NCBI GenBank assembly: GCA_024509875.1
Contig: JAMPIV010004908.1
Span: 141,501 to 205,500 of the forward strand
Length of the DNA: 64,000 nucleotides
Direction of reading: 5' to 3'
Source: Oreohelix idahoensis
Taxonomy: Eukaryota; Mollusca; Gastropoda; Stylommatophora; Oreohelicidae
The first letter of the stretch is position 1. Each line of letters opens with the position of its first letter. The notes beneath the pieces were generated by a model, which had not been told where the DNA came from, made no database searches, and saw only the letters and a program-made list of their open reading frames with translations. A program made the position numbers and the translations under genes. Positions 48,690-60,693 of the stretch are shown here, in pieces.

Positions 48690-51600
48690 TTATTCCCCTT
48701 GCTCTGCAGTGATGGTCCAACAGTGGCCAAAATATAGAGTATCAAATGAGGGTCTTCAAGGGTGTCTACCTTTCCCTCAAGATTACTCTTGGCAGAGATG
48801 TGAATTGAAGAATGGTGCTTCAGTCCTAGGAAGCCTAATAGGAATTTTAAGAAAGTCGAGTACTACGGCTAATAGCACCCAGGCCGTGTAAACTTGTTAT
48901 CTTTCCTGACCTTCTATGAGTAAGGATTTTACTAGTTCTGATGAGCCCCAGCTGATTTAACCTAGTACAATATTACTTAAATAGCTCTGCAATAAGTATT
49001 TAAAATGACTGAGACATTCGGGTGCAGTTCACTCAAAAAGACTAAATCAACTATAAATTTGTATATTTACAGAAAATAAATTTAATAATCAATTATTGTT
49101 AACAAATGTAAAATAAATAAGGGTGGGGAGAATTTATATAGTCTTTAAAATGTCCTCACATGTAATGGTCTGATTTGAAAAGTTCTTTATTAGAGAGTTC
49201 ACTTGGCAGCTTTGAATGGGTACTTAGCTGCCAGTAAAAAGTCGGCTGGTTTCTGCTCCAGCCGATGCTTGTACTTTGCAGGTTATGGACTATTCACTCT
49301 CGTCACTAGTCAAGTCTGGTGGCCGCAACATGTCCCTTGAAGTATCGTGGGGTAATTGTGATGATGGTCCCGCGTCTGGTAAGACCCATCTGCTGTAGGT
49401 GTCTAGCTTTGACTGCAGGCCACTTATACCACTCACTTGTCCCACAGGCAGCACCACCAATAGGTACCACCGACTAGTATCATGAAATAAGAGAGAAACA
49501 AATACTCTCCTGAGTTTTCGGTTTAATGACATGATATTCAGGTGTTCCCTCCTCCCCCTCCCCTTTTTTCATTCCACCATCCCATCTGCCTCAGAACTTT
49601 ACCCTCTCTAAGCACTAACATTAATCCTAGTGAGCGGAACGTCCATATCATTTATATTGAACGTTACATTTACATATGCACTGGTTGGAAAGGTTAATAT
49701 AACAAGTATATACATCAGTTCTTTCATAATCCATTCCCTGTTCCATATGGAACTTGGGACTACCTCTGCTTTTCTCTATGAGAAACCAGCATAAAGTTGT
49801 CACCAGCTCTTGCAGGGTTGGTTCATGAAACGATCATTCTATATGCTGAGGTTGCCAGCCTCGTATCACTTGGACATCGACTTGCAATTTTCACACGTTA
49901 ATAAATTTACTTACTTACTTACTTAGTCGTTCCCCTTCTACCGTGAGGTGTAGAGTTTTGGAAGACCATCGTATCGGCTGTCTTCCTCGGTCCTTCAAAG
50001 ATTGTCTAATGTTGTCCTCCCAGCGGACTCTGGGTCGTCCTGGGGGTCTGGATCCCTGGCTCTTTGTTTTCCATGCTTGTCGTGGTAGCCGATCTTCTCC
50101 CATTCTGCAGACATGGCCAAACCATCTTAGTTGGGACTGTTCTACTTGGGTCTGCAGGGGGTGGGATTTAACGCCTTGACGTATCGTCTGGTTGCGTACC
50201 ATGTCTCTTCTTGTTACTTCAACCACCTTCCTCAGACACCTTATTTCTGATTTTTGGATCTGGCTTTTGTGGGTTGTAGTCATTGCCCATGACTCGCATC
50301 CATATGTCAAGACTGGGACATAGGTGGAGCGGTATACAGCCATCTTCGTTTTCTTACCAACCTCTCTCTTGCTGAAGAATCCTCGATTTATGGCCTGAAA
50401 AAGTCTCCCAGCTGCTGCTTTTCGAGTGGCCAACTCTTCTTTGATGCCTCCCTTTCGGTCTGTAATAGCTCCGAGGTATTTAAAGTGGTCGACCTGCTCC
50501 AGGACCTGTTCTCCCAGCTTAATCTGATGTCTTCTTTCTTCTCGTGATATCACCATGGATTTTGTTTTAGACCATCCCTCTCTTCTCCAGCTCTTCCTTC
50601 CAGACTTGCAGGTTTGATTGGAGATGTGCCTCTGATTTAGCAATCAGGGCGACATCATCAGCAAATGCCAGCTCTGAAATACAGACCTGTCTCATCTTCC
50701 AGTACCCCACTGAATACTTTCTTGTTCTCTCCTTACATGCCTTAATGACATTGTCCATGAGGAGCATGAAAAGGTAAGGTGACAGGATATCACCTTGTCT
50801 TACACCAGTGGTGGTCCTGAACTCTTCTGTCTTATGGTTTGCTGTCCTCACATAATTTCTGCAAGACTTGTAGAAGCTCTGTATAGCATGATTCAGAGGT
50901 GATGGAATGTTCTTCCTTGCCAAACAGTCCCAAAGTTTGCTCCAGGGGACCCTGTCAAACGCCTTTTCCAGATCTATGAAACAAAGATGGATCTCACTCT
51001 TATACTCAAGGGCCTTTTCACTCAGCTGTCTGAGTGTGAAGATTAGGTTTTGAGTACTTCGGTTCGCTCGGAATCCGCACTGGACCTCATCTAGTTGTGG
51101 CTCAGCTAGGCATCGGAGTCTCTGCTCTAGGATTCTAGAGTAGATTTTACCAGGGACACTGAGAAGGGATATGCCTCTATGGTTTCCACACTGTCGATTG
51201 TCACCTTTTTTGAAAATTGGGCTTATGATGGCAATCTCCCAGTCTTTTGATATGGTCTTGTTGTACCACGCTGCCTGTAGAACCCTTAAGAGTAATAGGT
51301 CGCCTGATGCTCCAATGTACTTAACCATTTCTGGTGTTATACCATCATGCCCTGCTGCTTTGCCCATCTTGATTTTCTCCAGTGCTGCCTTCAGTTCTTC
51401 CATCTTTATGTCATCTTCACCATCATTGGTTTTCTCTTCTATGCTAGTGGTTATCATTTCTGATGCTTCACCATGCTCACCATCCAGGAGTTCTGAGACA
51501 TATTCTTTCCAACTTTCCATTACTTCCTTCGGGGCAGTAAGCAATTTGCCTTGCTTGTCCTTTATAAATTTGAGAGGGCATTGTTTTTCCTTCCGCATGT

Positions 51601-52215
51601 TCTTAAGGGTCTTATAGAACAATTTCTGGTTTTCTTGTGCATCTTTTTCTAGCTTTTCTCCAAATTCTTCCCAGGACTTCTGTTTTGCTGCTAGCACTTT
51701 GTTCGTTGCTTCTGTTCTGAGTGTCACATATTCTCTATATTTTTCCATTTGTCCTGTTGTGTTTTTAGCTCCTAAGTATTGTTTCCATGCCATTTTCTTC
51801 TCTCTTATTTTCTCTTTGACTTCCTCTGTCCACCAAGATGTCCTCCTTCTCTTGTTCCCAAGTCGGACTTCACCGCATGCTTCTGCAGCAGCTGTCTTTA
51901 GTTAATAAATGTAAAATATAGAATTATAAAATGTACAACTCACACGAAATATCTTTTCAGACTTCTGGCTCAGTGAAATAGCTTCGGCAGCTTGATTAAG
52001 ATGCCTAATACACGTGGTCTTGGGTGTAACTTTACAATAGACTTAGTGTTCAGGTTCCTAGGATTCCGGGTTTTCCGTATTAATAAAGGTAGTTTTGTCG
52101 TTGTGTAAATCCACAAGATGCTCAAACACGTTGTCCGGTCCTTTAAAATGGAATCTTGATCATATTCCTTACTCTGGCTTGCTTGGCTGTCTTCTTGACG
52201 AGTTGAATTTCACAG
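48690..52215 (-). repeat. Dispersed repeat R2, inverted arm 2, interrupted by LINE C
   Basis: The R2 parts are 48690-49906 and 51901-52215, matching arm 1 (44250-45935) in reverse orientation. A LINE occupies 49907-51900. Outside the LINE no transposon protein is encoded, so the repeat class remains unknown. Confidence 0.85.
49907..51900 (-). mobile_element. LINE family C: RTE-like LINE, 5'-truncated, with target duplication
   Basis: Frames at 50567-51793 and 49915-50643 (minus) encode the linker (RRTSWWTEEVKEKIREKK), reverse transcriptase (MGKAAGHDGITPEMVKY, IISPIFKKGDNRQCGNHRGI, CGFRANRSTQNLIF, CFIDLEKAFDRVPW, GVRQGDILSPYLF, catalytic ELAFADDVALIA) and C-terminal region (VDHFKYLGAITD, VLTYGCESWAM, LRWFGHVCRM, GRPRVRWEDNI). 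One frameshift near 50570-50640 separates them. Endonuclease is missing through 5' truncation at 51900. The tail is (GTAA)n on the element strand (49907-49925). GTTAATAAAT lies on both sides (49897-49906 and 51901-51910), a clean 10-bp target duplication. Confidence 0.95.
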
Positions 52216-52259
52216 TGCGGTAAACTCACAAGGCGCTAAATTATAAGGCAACATTCGGC

Positions 52260-52800
52260 CCACATACAGATTGTTACTATATGACTAGGCTCCAATAAGA
52301 AATTTGTATTTTTACATCTCAAATGCCAAGCCATAGCATGCATGTCACGTATATTTTGGTGGGGTCTATTCCCCCTACCTCTCATGGGAAATTCCTGTGT
52401 GACATCTGCAAATATAAATGTGTTATTTACAAGTCAACTTTACATATTTGGTATGCCAGCTTCCGACTATTATAGATCATGTTTACACTCACGACTTCAT
52501 AATCGATCCCAGGTAATCTCTTTCAAGATGGATCCTTCTTCTCCGGCAAGTTTATCCGGAATATATTATCTCATTTACCCGGTCTAGCGAACAATAAACA
52601 AACTGGTCAGACATAACTATTTTCATTTATAAGATAATCGACTGTGATCATCACAAGGATGTTTATTTCTTAATCGGGCGGGCCCCATGCACTGTCTGGT
52701 AGAAAAATGTGTTACACATTGGTAAACCATACTTCTCTCTTCAGATCCAAGGTGTCAATATGGGTTCAAACGAAAGTCATTGATTACCCTAATCAGTAAA
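52260..52800. repeat. Dispersed repeat R1, copy without element 2
   Basis: In reverse complement this aligns first with 28195-28375 and then with 37709-38175, joined at GATG near 52653. It is therefore a related site that lacks element 2, although diverged. Confidence 0.82.
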
Positions 52801-53654
52801 AGATGGTCGCTGAAGTCCCGACATGACAAGAATTTAGGGCAGGGAGTGTAAACAATAATTTAGTACAGAAAATGAGACGTGGAGCAATAATTTTGACGAT
52901 AAAGATGAAGGCTAGGAAAATGCAACGGACAGTTCTGTCACATTATGTCAGAATCATTACACCCACGCAACGCTGGGTAACATGGCTAGTTTTCTACATA
53001 AGACAAGTTTACTCACCTTCTCGCTCTGGAAATATAAATGTTTATATCCCTTTAACCAAATAACACTGACCTTGTTTCCAATAGTCTCAGATCTCATGAA
53101 CTGATATTACTTGCTAAGTTTTTGAATAAGGTCTTTGCCTTATTTTGATCCTGTCTCGCTAATATTTTAACAGTTTTTAGCAGTTACAAAGGCTGATCCT
53201 TTCTTTTATACCTCAGCAAAAATATCACAGCTGATAAGATTCACCTGTTTTGGTCTTTCAGGGGCATATTACAATGATTTTTCCAATACACGCCCCGTAG
53301 TTAAGTTACCTGTCATAAATTTCACATACCATGTGAGATATTCAAATAACTTTTTTATATTATACAATTAAGGTTCGCGAGGACGCAAACGATAAGAATT
53401 ATACTAATGTAAACACTGATAAGATTCGAATGACAAACAACATCATTATATCAATGTAGAATGTGCAAACTTTACACTAAACAGGGAAATAAAGAGAACC
53501 TGTACAAGAAACGCCGCGTGTAGTTTCCGGGGGAAGGGGAGTCTCTCGTGAGACCCGTGACTATTGTTAACTTTGGTGTGACAAGTCACTGTTTGTCTCT
53601 CTGCGTTCAGCAGACCTCTAAAGTTGACTCTTACATCAGAAATCAATCAATCAA
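52801..53654. other. Unannotated spacer
   Basis: No recognised gene or repeat family. Confidence 0.4.
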
Positions 53655-53915
53655 TCAATACCCTTTAGCTCTGCAAATCTTCCTGTCATGTGCCATCTGC
53701 TCAAGTTCCTTTCACGTTTTCCGCATCATTTTCACTTCTCTAGTTCTCTTCTCCGTGTGTTTTTGGTTTACTTCTGCCTCTCTTTCCCGGGGGATTCCGG
53801 AACAAGGACTGCCTTGTAATGCTATCAACAGGTTTCCTCAATGTGAGTCTTTTCCGTCACCAGCGTCTTCTTCTCATCTCTGATTCCACTGGCACTTATC
53901 TGGTTCTCGTCATCA
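53655..53915 (-). pseudogene. Decayed LINE family B 3' fragment
   Basis: Collinear with 59775-59965: CATGTGCCATCTGCTC..GTTC, CGCATCATTTTCACTTCT, TTCTCCGTGTG.TTTTTGGT and GTCTTCTTCTCATCTCTG.TTC.CTGGCAC. Stops in all frames. Confidence 0.72.
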
Positions 53916-54121
53916 AGAGACTCATGAAGCAACCCAGAGATAGCCGAAAGGAGTTTGGATTGCCGACTAACATTGTTTTGTCAAGGAAAATCTCCAGGAT
54001 TGGCACCTGGAACCTTCGCACTAGAAAGAAACACCAGAGGATAAACTTATGTTTTGTTTTTGTTTGCGAAGTCCGACAGACAACTTCTTTGTTTATAAAA
54101 ACAAATAACTGCCCACTAGCA

Positions 54122-55820
54122 AAAACAATAATAATAATAATAATAAATTCTTTAAGCGCCAAACACGGCGCATAAGGCAGAAACCAGTGCTCTCCAGGTT
54201 GTTCGTTGTGACGCCACTCCTCTTAGCTCTTGCACATTATTTAGGCCCAACGTTCTTCCTTCTCTTATTATTGTTCTTCTGAGTGTTTCTTTTGGTCTTC
54301 CTTTTTTCCGCTTACCCTCAGGAACCCAAGTGAGCGCCTGTAGTGGTATTCTGTTGTTTTGCATTCGTAGGACATGACCGAATATATGACCATCGTCTTT
54401 TCCTTATATAGTCGGAGACATATTTCTGCCTAGAGTCTTCTCTTATTTGTCGATTAGTCTTGAATTCTTTCCAACTGATGTTCATGAGTTTTTCTAAGAC
54501 ATTTGTTCTCGAATGTATTCAGCTTGTTCTCCAATGATTTTGTTATTTTCCAACTCTCACAGCCGTATGTTAACACTGAGATAACATTTGAATTAAACAG
54601 ACGAAGCTTGGTATGTATATTCAATGATCGTAATTTCCAAATGTTAGATAATCTATTGAAGGCGCTAGCTGCCAAAGCAATTCTAGTATGGATTTCTCTT
54701 GTTGTGTCACCATCCTGAGTCATTTTACTGCCTAAATAATTGAAACTTTCAACTTTCTGTAGTTTTTCCCCGTTCAAGATGATATCAAAGGTCTCGTTAG
54801 AAAAGTTCATAGCTTTAGTTTTAGAGGCATTTATTTGGAGACCAATTTTAACCGAGAGATGACACAAATTATTTATTGCTTCTTGGGATTGTCTTGGTGT
54901 TGAACTTAAGAATGCTACATCATCTGCGAAATCCAGGTCCCCCAGGAATTTTCCATTTGTCCATTTTATACCCAATTTTTCATTGTGGGTATAGTTTCTC
55001 ATAACCCAATCAATAGCTATTCCAAAAAAGTAGTGGTGACATAATACAGCCTTGTTTCACCCCTGTTTCTACTGTAAACCATTCTGTATTCCCTTTATTT
55101 GTTCTAACACAACATCTTGCATTGTCATATAGCGCTTTGATTATATTCACATATTTTGTTGGAAAACCATAGATTGTAAGTATCTTCCACAATGATGGGC
55201 GGTGTAGACTATCAAAGGCTTTTTGAAAATCGACGAAGGTGATAATAAGTGGCGATTGCCTTTCCACTGATTCTTCTATAATTGTTCTTAGTGTGAATAT
55301 TTGATCAATACATGATCGTTTCGGCCTGAAACCCGCTTGTTCTTCTCTGATCTTTTCGTCAGCATGCAATTTAAGTCTTTCTAACATCATGCAACATAAT
55401 AATTTTCCAGGTACTGATAATAGAGATATACCACGCCAGTTATTACAGTCTGATAGATCACCTTTCTTCGGTAACTTTACAATAATACTGTCTTTCCATT
55501 GTTGTGGTGGTTGTTCTTCTCTCCATACTTCATTTATAATATCTAAAATTCTCAAGAGGTTGTTGTCATTAACTGCTTTAATCATTTCCCCTGAAATTTC
55601 GTCAACTCCAGCAGCTTTAAAATTTTTTAATCTTTTAACGGCTTGTTTGATCTCGTCCAGCGTGAATTCATCGCAAGTTATTGGCAAGGTGGTTGTGGAT
55701 GTTTCATTATTAAAATCAGGTGTTACTGTTGGTGGTGGTCTGTTTAGCACCTCCATGAAACAATACACTTCGCATAAACAAGAAACTTTGTTCCCTACAA
55801 CGCTTAACTGCCCAAATTGA
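54122..55820 (-). pseudogene. LINE family A copy 2: RTE-like, longer 5' end than copy 1
   Basis: Frames at 55010-55768, 54454-55002 and 54152-54364 (minus) cover the pre-RT region (CDEFTLDEIKQAVKRLKNFK, AAGVDEISGEMIKAV), RT (IIVKLPKKGDLSDCNNWRGI, EQAGFRPKRSCIDQ, FVDFQKAFDSLHR, GVKQGCIMSPLLF, DLDFADDVAFLSS) and C-terminal region (LTYGCESW, GKRKKGRPKETLRR). It is nearly identical to copy 1 over the shared part. Frame breaks lie at homopolymers (six A near 55023, five T near 54489) where copy 1 has one base fewer, so each copy is broken where the other is not. The tail is (ATT)n on the element strand at about 54127-54145. 5'-truncated near 55820; no endonuclease. Confidence 0.92.
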
Positions 55821-56269
55821 CAGGATAATTATAAAAAAAAAATTTAGCTAACGTTCTTTAGTATTTACGTATAAATTACTTCACGTTTGTTTTTTGTAAT
55901 CATACACAATTCCAAAAAAGAATGTAACGCTGGGTGGAGAGTAACAGAGGCAGAATGGAATCGAAAAATACATGGAAAATAGAACAGGTGACATAAATGA
56001 AAGGTATATCGAAGACATGAAATGACTTTGAATACACGGCACAGGGGAGGAGGGTATTGTGGGAAAAGAAGCTAAAAAAAAGTAATGAATGAATGAATGA
56101 TAAGAAAATTCAGATGTCGGACGTGGTTACATCATACATCCCCCCCCCCCCCCCCCTTTACCTGAGAAGGTTTTTTCTGGCTTCGAATTCTGACCTGCGT
56201 TAATTAAAATGTCTTTAGTTGGCTTGTCTATAAAAGGGCTGAAAATGTATAACCTGACCACTAATGTGG
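55821..56269. other. Unannotated spacer with poly-C run
   Basis: Contains about 15 C in a row at 56141-56156; otherwise nothing recognised. Confidence 0.45.
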
Positions 56270-56565
56270 CAACTGATAGAAAGAACCAGAAAAGACATCA
56301 GAGCAACAGAAGGTGAAGAGACAACGCTGGCTTGGGATAGGACACTCTCTGAAAAAAAAACAAAAAAAAAAAACAAGGCGTTAGCATTACAAGGTCGTCT
56401 CTGTTCTGGAAACCTCCATTGTAAGATTAAATAAAGAGAGACCAAAAACACGCGAAGTAGAGAACTGACTACAGATATGAACTGGAAAGAGAAAATCAGG
56501 AAAGACCTAGAACGGATAGCACAGGACAGGAAGACTTATAGCAGAGGCCGGGAACCGATCAATCT
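56270..56565 (+). pseudogene. Decayed RTE-like LINE C-terminal fragment
   Basis: Broken plus-strand frames show QRWLGIGHSLKK, then ITRSSLFWKP-like sequence, RSRELTTDMNWKEKIRKDLE and RIAQDRKTYSRG, matching the usual IGH.LRK..., W.PQGKR..., W..ELE....W..L...AQDR..W order. A long A run with one C (56353-56375) interrupts it. Confidence 0.68.
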
Positions 56566-57094
56566 CGATCTACCGTTAGATTCCAAGGCGGTATTTGTTT
56601 AAATCTCTATATGAAGAAGGGTGAAAAAAGAATCTTTAACCTAGGTACATTTACAACTGGCTCTTTCCCTACAGCACTTCAAAATTCGGTATTCCCTAGG
56701 TTTTAAGATAGTTTCACCGAATTCGCAGTGAAAACTCGCTAGCTAACTTATTAGTGTTCACATTAATAGTGAACGGTATAAGATAGAAAGCGCTGTTTTC
56801 TTTGATCTAACGTTAACATTCGTTGAAAAATTTAATTTTAATTGTCCACCGCTCTGCTTATCATGTGATTGCATGAAGCAGATTGTGCGGCATAGATAGA
56901 AGTTACTATATGTATAGGCTAAAATTATTCAAAATTCTAGATAATTTGAAACCTAAAAACAGACATGATATTTATCAGGGTAGATCTTGAGAGAGAGGTC
57001 AGTGTTCCTAAAGTAGATCCCAACAGTTCCTGGGTTACCTACCTCTGGCTTAGAGTGTTTTTTTGTTGTTGTTGAAGGGACGGGTTCAAAGGAA

Positions 57095-58375
57095 GGTATG
57101 AAAGAAGGTGCTCATTTAGCTCCTCAATGTAAGAAGGCAGGTGTTCCTTTAACTCCTTAGGTAAAGAAGAAGGTGTTCATTTAGCTCCTAAAATTATGAA
57201 AAGGGGAGGGAGTTCCTTTAACAACTCAAGGTACGAAGGAGGGTGTTCCTTTAGCTCCTCAATGTATGAAGGAAAGTGTTCATTTAGCTCCTCAAAGTTG
57301 AAGGAAGGAGTTTCTTTAGCTCCTCAAGGTATGAATAAAAATGTTCCTTTAGCTCCTCAAGATATGAAGGAAGTTGTTTCTTTAGCTCCTCAAGGTGTGA
57401 AAGAAGGTGCTCATTTAGCTCCTCAATATATGAAGGAAGGTGTTCCTTTAGCTCCTCATGGTATAAAGAAATGTGGTCATTTAGCTCCTCAATGTATGAA
57501 GGAAGGGGTTCCTTTAGCTTCTCAAGGTATTAGGGAAGGTGCTACTTTAGCTCCTCAAGGTAATAAGGAAGGTGTTCCTTTAGCTCCTTAAGGTATGAAG
57601 GAACGGTCTCGATTAGCTTCAGAAGGTATGAAGGAATGTACTCATTTAGCTCCTCAAGGTATGACAGGATCGGGTCCTTTAGTTCCTCAGGGTAGGAAGG
57701 AAGGTGTTCCTTTAGCTCCTCAATGTATTAAGGAAGGTCTTCCTCTAGCTCCTCTAAGTATGAAGGACAGGGCTCGTTTAGCTCCTCAAGATATGAAGGC
57801 ATGTATTCCTTTAGTACCTCAAGGTGTGAAAGAAGGGGGTCCTTTAGCTCCTCGCGGTATGAAGGAAGGTGTACCTTTAGCTCCTCAAGGTATGAAGGAA
57901 ATGGCTCATTTAGTTCCTCAATGTATGACAGGATCGGGTCCTTTAGTTCCTCAGGGTAGGAAGGAAGGTGTTCCGTTAGCTCCTCAATGTATTAAGGAAG
58001 GTCTTCCTCTAGCTCCTCTAAGTATGAAGGACAGGGCTCGTTTAGCTCCTCAAGATATGAAGGCATGTATTCCTTTAGTACCTCAAGGTGTGAAAGAAGG
58101 GGGTCCTTTAGCTCCTCGCGGTATGAAGGAAGGTGTACCTTTAGCTCCTCAAGGTATGAAGGAAATGGCTCATTTAGTTCCTCAAGGTATGAAGTAATGT
58201 ACTCCTTTAGCTCCTTAAGGTATGAAGGAAGGTGTTCCTTTAGCAGCTCAAGAAATGTAGGAAGTAGTTCTTTAGCTCCTCAAGGTATGAAATAAGTTGT
58301 TCCTTTAGCTCTTGAAGGTATGAAATAAGGTGCTCATTTAGCTCCTCAATGTATGAAGGAAGGTGTTTCGTTAGC
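57095..58375. repeat. 33-bp minisatellite with 264-bp higher-order period
   Basis: About 38 copies of a 33-bp unit of the type TATGAAGGAAGGTGTTCCTT followed by TAGCTCCTCAAGG. A block of eight units (264 bp) starting at 57661 is repeated almost perfectly from 57925. The plus strand gives open frames of 131 and 200 codons (unit MKEGVPLAPQG) separated by a single TAA near 57592. The minus strand gives an 11-residue unit LEELKEHLPSY with heptad/hendecad-like spacing, open for 95 codons at 58240-58527 with a unique start. Whether either strand is translated is unclear. Confidence 0.85.
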
Positions 58376-59708
58376 TCCTTGTTATGAGTAAAACTCATAA
58401 AAGTTGTGTCGATATCATTAGATGGTTCGACAAGGCTTCTCGTTTGTTTATTATATGTAGTCCTTGGTAATACAGGAAGTGACGTCATTGCATCGAGGTG
58501 TAGATAGGCAGACGTCAAAGTTGCCATTAGCAGTCGTGAGAGATCGGCTGCAGGGACTTCGATGTGTGTGGCTTATGGCGAGTGGACATATGTCTCTGAG
58601 CTCATGAAAGTTAAAAATCATGTGACATATCCCTATCATGTACCATCACTAGTGCATCAATATACTTCTGTGAGATGTACCTAGCTTTATTCTATAAGGG
58701 AGAATGAATTTCTGCATCGCATGTAAGTGTGATTTAATAAAACTTTGAAGTCGATCAAAGGACAGTGTTTTTCAGCTACGACGTTACAGAGACCTTTTCG
58801 AGACTGCATATGTAATTCCATAAGATATTGGCTTGATTATAAACATGTATATGGAGCAGCGTCTCAAGTGATATTAAATTTATTGTATTCGTGCCACTTC
58901 GCCTTTGTGACTTTGCCACGGCATTTGATGTGGATTGTGTGCGGTGGTCTTTTGTGAAACCCTAGCAACTGTCTTGGCCAGAGTAACCAGTGTGTTACTA
59001 CATATAACATTCAATAAGAAATAAAATAAGACCCCGTGTACGCAACAATGGAGGCCGCAAGCCGGGATCCTGAATCCAGTATCGTATAGTGATGTCAGGA
59101 AAAATTTTTCAAGTCCTTGGACTGAAGCCCAGTACAGAATTTTTCAAAATGGCGGTGTGTGTCGGCTGCTGGCTGCTTGCCTAATCATAACCCTGGTCAA
59201 ATCTGGATTTGTGTCATCGTTACTTGTGAAGGAGGCTGAAACCAGGAAGATTTTTTTTTCTGGCAAAGCATATAAGCATATTTATGGTTTCATACAGCGT
59301 GAGGCTTAAAGAATCTCGTTTGCCAGAGTTCTTTCTTTATGTTATATGTTTTGCTGTATCTATATGTTTCTGTATTAAGCGGGCTGGTTGGAGGGACTTG
59401 TGAATTTGCAATACCTCATTGTATGGTCGTGAATTCAAGGGCGTTCTGTAGTTTTTGCATCTGATTTTTTCAAATTAAGGGGCCGGCGAACATAGCTGAG
59501 TGTTACTGCCTTAATTGAATTAACCAGATTCATTATTTGTCTAGTTGTGAAAGTCCTGTTATTTTGTAAGTTTGTGATTGTTGTCAGGTTGATTGTAATT
59601 TCATTTAATTGTTCTGCATTATTGTTTGTATAATTGTTCATCTCATCTTGCTATCCCTCAGTTATTAGATGTCATATATGTTGTGAAATTGTGCTTGTAT
59701 TGTCATAA
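58376..59708. other. Unannotated spacer
   Basis: The first 150 bp hold the non-repeat start of the minus-strand frame that runs into the minisatellite. Nothing else is recognised. Confidence 0.4.
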
Positions 59709-60693
59709 GTGTCATCATCATCATAACCCGTCACTCCCAAAGGAGCATAGGCCTTCAACAAACACATGCCACGTCCTCCTGTCACGTGCCATCATCTCGA
59801 GTTCTTTCCCCGTTCTCCTCATCATTTTCACCTCTGTTTCCAGCTCTCTTCTCCATGTGATTTTTGGTCTACCACTGCCTCTCTTGCTCTGTGAGTCCAA
59901 TCCATCGCCATCGTCTTCTTCTCATCTCTTGCTTCACTGGCACTTGTCTAGTTCTTGTTCTCAGTTCCACGTTGATAACCTTGTCATACCATTTTAATCC
60001 TTTTATTCTACGCAAGCACCCATTTATGAAAGTCTGTAGCTTTTTGGTTGTTGTCTTTGTTGTTCTCCATGTCTCAGAGCCATATAATAGGACTGACTTC
60101 ACATTCGAGTTGAAGATTCTTATTTTCGTGTTGGATCCGATTTCTCTTGATCTCCATATATTTCCCAATGCAATGAAAGCTCCTCCTGCTTTTTGTATTC
60201 TTAGTTTGATATCACTGTCCGTCCCTCCAACTTTGTCTATATTGCTGCCAAGATATGTGTACGATTATACATCTTGTATTGGTGTTTCTTCAAGTTCAAC
60301 CCTGTTATCATTACCTGCATTTATTCTCATTATTTTTGTCTTTCCCCTGTGTATTTTCAGACCCAATTGCTGTGACCTCTCATCGAGTGTTTTGAATTTG
60401 TCCTGCATCTGATTACGGTTATGGGACAGAAGAGCCAAGTCATCAGCAAAATCCAGATCATCCAACTGCTTAGTCAGAGTCCACTGGATTCCATTTCTGT
60501 TGTGTGTTGTCGATGATCTCATAACCCAGTCTATTGCCAGTAAGAAAAGAAATGGAGACAAGAGGCATCCCTGTCGCACTCCTGTTCTTATCCCAAACGG
60601 TTTCTTAAGCTGCCCTTCGTGAAGAACTCTGCATGTCATGTCTTCATATGTTTTCTTTATTAAATTAATGATCTTCAGGGGAACTTGTCGCAT
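59709..60693 (-). pseudogene. LINE family B copy 2: RTE-like RT end and C-terminal region
   Basis: The minus frame 60265-60693 encodes the RT palm (GVRQGCLLSPFLFLLAIDWV, catalytic DLDFADDLALLSHNRNQ) and ends at an in-frame stop after PIQDV. The reading continues beyond it with SYTYLGSNID-like sequence and 59869-60168 (NVKSVLLYGSETWRTTKTTT, RRRRWRWIG). It is the same family as the fragment inside element 2, but extends further 5'. The 3' end is an (ATG)n-type tail (complement ATCATCATCAT at about 59715-59726). 5'-truncated at about 60693. Confidence 0.9.
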
